Program-made: the position numbers and the translations under genes
DNA from: Palsa-506 sp963786975
GTDB taxonomy: Bacteria > Actinomycetota > Actinomycetes > Streptosporangiales > Streptosporangiaceae
Direction of reading: 5' to 3'
Assembly (NCBI GenBank): GCA_963786975.1
Contig: CAWBBE010000011.1
Span: 620,001-684,000, forward strand
DNA: 64,000 bases
The notes under the pieces: model-generated
What the model was told of the DNA's origin: nothing
What the model saw: only the letters and a program-made list of their open reading frames with translations
Databases searched by the model: none
Part shown: positions 62,373-64,000 of the stretch, in pieces
Layout of the letters: each line of letters begins with the position of its first letter
How positions within the stretch are numbered: position 1 is the stretch's first letter

Positions 62373-63165
62373 CCCGGTAGCTGGCGTAAGGGTGGATGAA
62401 GTTCTGCACCAGCAGCTGGCCCCGCTCGCCGACCACATGCACGTCCGCCCGGAACTTCCCGCCCTGGGTAAAGGACACGTCCAGCCAGGCCGTGCCGCCG
62501 CCGGGATAGCGCAGGTACGCGGTCATCGCCCGGTCCACGTCCGGCACCTGCTCGGCCGCCAGCGCGCAGAGCACCCCCGGCTCGCCCGGCCCGATCAGCC
62601 GGAGCAGGTCGAGGGCATAGCAGCCCGCGTCCATGGTCGCGCCGCCGCCCAGCGCGTAGACGTACCGGATGTCGCCGGGGCCGTCCAGCGGGAACGACAC
62701 GTTGCACTGGATGTGCCGGATCTCGCCGTCGTCCGCGGCGATGAGCCGGATCTGCTCGCGGATCAGCGGCGCGATCGGGTGATAGCGGTAGTGCATCGCC
62801 TCCATCACCACCAGCCCGGACGCCTGCGCGGCGGCGGCGACCTGCGCGGCCTCGGCGGCGTTCGAGGTGAACGGCTTCTCGCAGAGCACGTGCTTGCCGG
62901 CCGCGATGGCGCGCAGCGTCCATTCCGCATGCAGCGAGTTCGGCAGCGGATTGTAGATCGCGTCGATGCCGGGGTCGGCGATCAGCGCCTGGTAGGAGTC
63001 ATGCACCACCGGGATGCCGTGCCCGGCGGCAAAGATCTCGGCAGCCCGCCGGTCCCGCGCGGCCACCGCGGACACCACCACCTCCGGCACCAGCCTGGCC
63101 GGCTTGATCAGCGCATCCGGTGTGATCCGCGCCGCGCTGAGCGTGCCGATCCTGAGCCGGTCCAC
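62143..63165 (-). CDS. Gfo/Idh/MocA-family oxidoreductase
   Basis: 340-residue NAD(P)-dependent sugar/inositol-type dehydrogenase. N-terminal Rossmann domain: LRIGTLSAARITPDALIKP, then DAIYNPLPNSLHAEWTLRAI and the EKP motif in GKHVLCEKPFTSN. C-terminal domain: MEAMHYRYHPIAPLIRE and MDAGCYALDLLRLIG, matching the conserved DxGxHxxD-type region with Cys-Tyr in place of the usual His. GTG start, one or two bases after the stop of the F420-type gene, so they are co-transcribed. Confidence 0.9.
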   Translation of the reverse strand: MDRLRIGTLSAARITPDALIKPARLVPEVVVSAVAARDRRAAEIFAAGHGIPVVHDSYQALIADPGIDAIYNPLPNSLHAEWTLRAIAAGKHVLCEKPFTSNAAEAAQVAAAAQASGLVVMEAMHYRYHPIAPLIREQIRLIAADDGEIRHIQCNVSFPLDGPGDIRYVYALGGGATMDAGCYALDLLRLIGPGEPGVLCALAAEQVPDVDRAMTAYLRYPGGGTAWLDVSFTQGGKFRADVHVVGERGQLLVQNFIHPYASYRVTVQRGGPPEVLAPRPDVAGLTTYECQLRAFAAAVQRGEPFPTTPEHALVTMGLIDDLYRAAGLPPRGEPQPAGRG

Positions 63166-63166
63166 G

Positions 63167-64000
63167 TCATGCCCCGCCGGGGGCTAGCGCGTCCAGCAAT
63201 TCTGCTGCCCGGTCCGCGGCCGAGGCCGGGTCCGCGTCCGGGGACCCCACCTGCGGGTCCCAGTTGAGGTCATAGAACAGCTCCGTTACACCCCGTTTAG
63301 AAAGCCAGTCGGCATCTTCCCGAATCTGGCCGACGTCGCCGGACAGCAGCCGCCGGGTGCCGTCCTCGGCCAGCAGCCGATCGCCGGCCCGCACCACCCC
63401 GCGGCAGATGACCCGCAGCGCGGCCGGATCGCGGCCGGCCGCCTCGGCGGCCTGGCGGACCACGGCGATCCCGTCGCCGATCCTGGACAGGTCGGTCCGG
63501 CTGGAGGTCAGCCAGCCGTCCGCGATCCGGCCGATCCGCTCCAGGGCGGGCCGGGCCATCCCGCCGAGCAGCACCGGCGGGCCGCCCGGCTGCACCGGCT
63601 TGGGCAGCATCCGGCCGCGCGGCACGGTGTAGAACTCGCCGCTGAACTCGCTGATGTCGCGGGTCCACAGGTTGCGCAGCACCGCGACGTACTCCGCGGT
63701 CCTGGCGCCGCGGCGGGCCATGCTGGCCCCGCTGGCGGTGAACTCCTCCGGCATCCAGCCGATGCCCAGGCCCACGTCGTGCCGCCCGCCGGACAGCACG
63801 TCCAGCGACGCGGCCTGCTTCGCCAGGTAGGCGGGGGAGACGAACGGCAGGTTGACGATCGCGGTGCCGAGCCGGATGGTGCTGGTCACCGCGGCCGCGT
63901 AGGCCAGCGCGGCATACGGGTCCAGGACGCTGTGGTACACCGGCTCCATAGCTGATCCGGCCGGGACGATGAGGCGCTGAAACGACCAGAGGGTCGCGTA
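63167..64000 (-). CDS. LLM-class F420-dependent oxidoreductase (5' end outside window)
   Basis: The frame stays open to the window edge: YATLWSFQRLIVPAGSAMEPV precedes the first internal Met at 63949, so the N-terminal strand lies beyond 64000. Family blocks: DPYAALAYAAAVTSTIRLGT, GGRHDVGLGIGWMPEEF and PPVLLGGMARPALERIGRIA. Third F420-type luciferase-like enzyme in the window. Forms an operon with the Gfo/Idh/MocA oxidoreductase. Confidence 0.85.
   Translation of the reverse strand, partial: YATLWSFQRLIVPAGSAMEPVYHSVLDPYAALAYAAAVTSTIRLGTAIVNLPFVSPAYLAKQAASLDVLSGGRHDVGLGIGWMPEEFTASGASMARRGARTAEYVAVLRNLWTRDISEFSGEFYTVPRGRMLPKPVQPGGPPVLLGGMARPALERIGRIADGWLTSSRTDLSRIGDGIAVVRQAAEAAGRDPAALRVICRGVVRAGDRLLAEDGTRRLLSGDVGQIREDADWLSKRGVTELFYDLNWDPQVGSPDADPASAADRAAELLDALAPGGA

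Overview
This is a 64-kb stretch of a very high-GC chromosome from an actinobacterium. The evidence is strong GC3 bias, several F420-type luciferase-like oxidoreductases, actinobacterial families (DUF3000, DUF4349, DUF2695, Rv1733c-like), a MutT1-like Nudix/phosphatase fusion, and a coproporphyrin-type heme route (hemE, hemY/cgoX, chdC). The genus cannot be fixed from sequence alone; a soil-type member of the Streptosporangiales/Catenulisporales kind is a guess. I saw no tRNA, rRNA, CRISPR array or transposase.

Layout. 1-6.7 kb: dxs tail, ferredoxin-NADP reductase (frameshifted), an F420-type oxidoreductase, ppk, MutT1-like hydrolase, ogt. 6.8-8.1 kb: small HTH regulator with a membrane partner, then a DUF2695 protein. 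8.3-13.1 kb: rnd, DUF3000, a small Cys-rich protein, hemE, DUF4349 lipoprotein. 13.1-21.7 kb: a repeat-rich gap with a 28-bp perfect inverted repeat, a double receiver/double LuxR regulator, a Tat-exported DUF7405 protein, hemY, chdC, a 2-hydroxyacid dehydrogenase, an F420-type oxidoreductase and a deaminase. 21.9-30.0 kb: zinc-ribbon membrane protein, polX, class II aldolase, lactate-monooxygenase-like enzyme, Ser/Thr kinase and a convergent FHA protein.

30.6-44.7 kb is the most interesting part: a minus-strand cluster with two versions of the same module (GT-C-type membrane glycosyltransferase, BcsA-like GT2 synthase, GH26-like hydrolase). There are three GT-C genes, two GT2 and three hydrolases, nearly all linked by 4-bp ATGA/GTGA overlaps. 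One GT-C gene and its leader occur twice as a 1,813-bp direct repeat, nearly identical, flanking the 5.5-kb upstream module. A divergent gene encodes a single-pass membrane protein with PEVTAK-type repeats. The set looks like an uncharacterised synthase-dependent surface-polysaccharide system.

44.7-64 kb: cupin, msrB, valS (frameshifted), Rv1733c-like protein, GntR regulator with divergent beta-propeller protein, aldo/keto reductase, tryptophanase-family lyase, a helical-repeat regulator (frameshifted), methyltransferase, LuxR-type ATPase regulator (frameshifted), aroA, a Gfo/Idh/MocA oxidoreductase and the 3' part of another F420-type oxidoreductase.

At least eight frameshifts fall in five genes, including essential valS. 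This suggests indel errors in GC-rich tracts of the assembly at least as much as real gene decay, so affected gene boundaries should be read with care.
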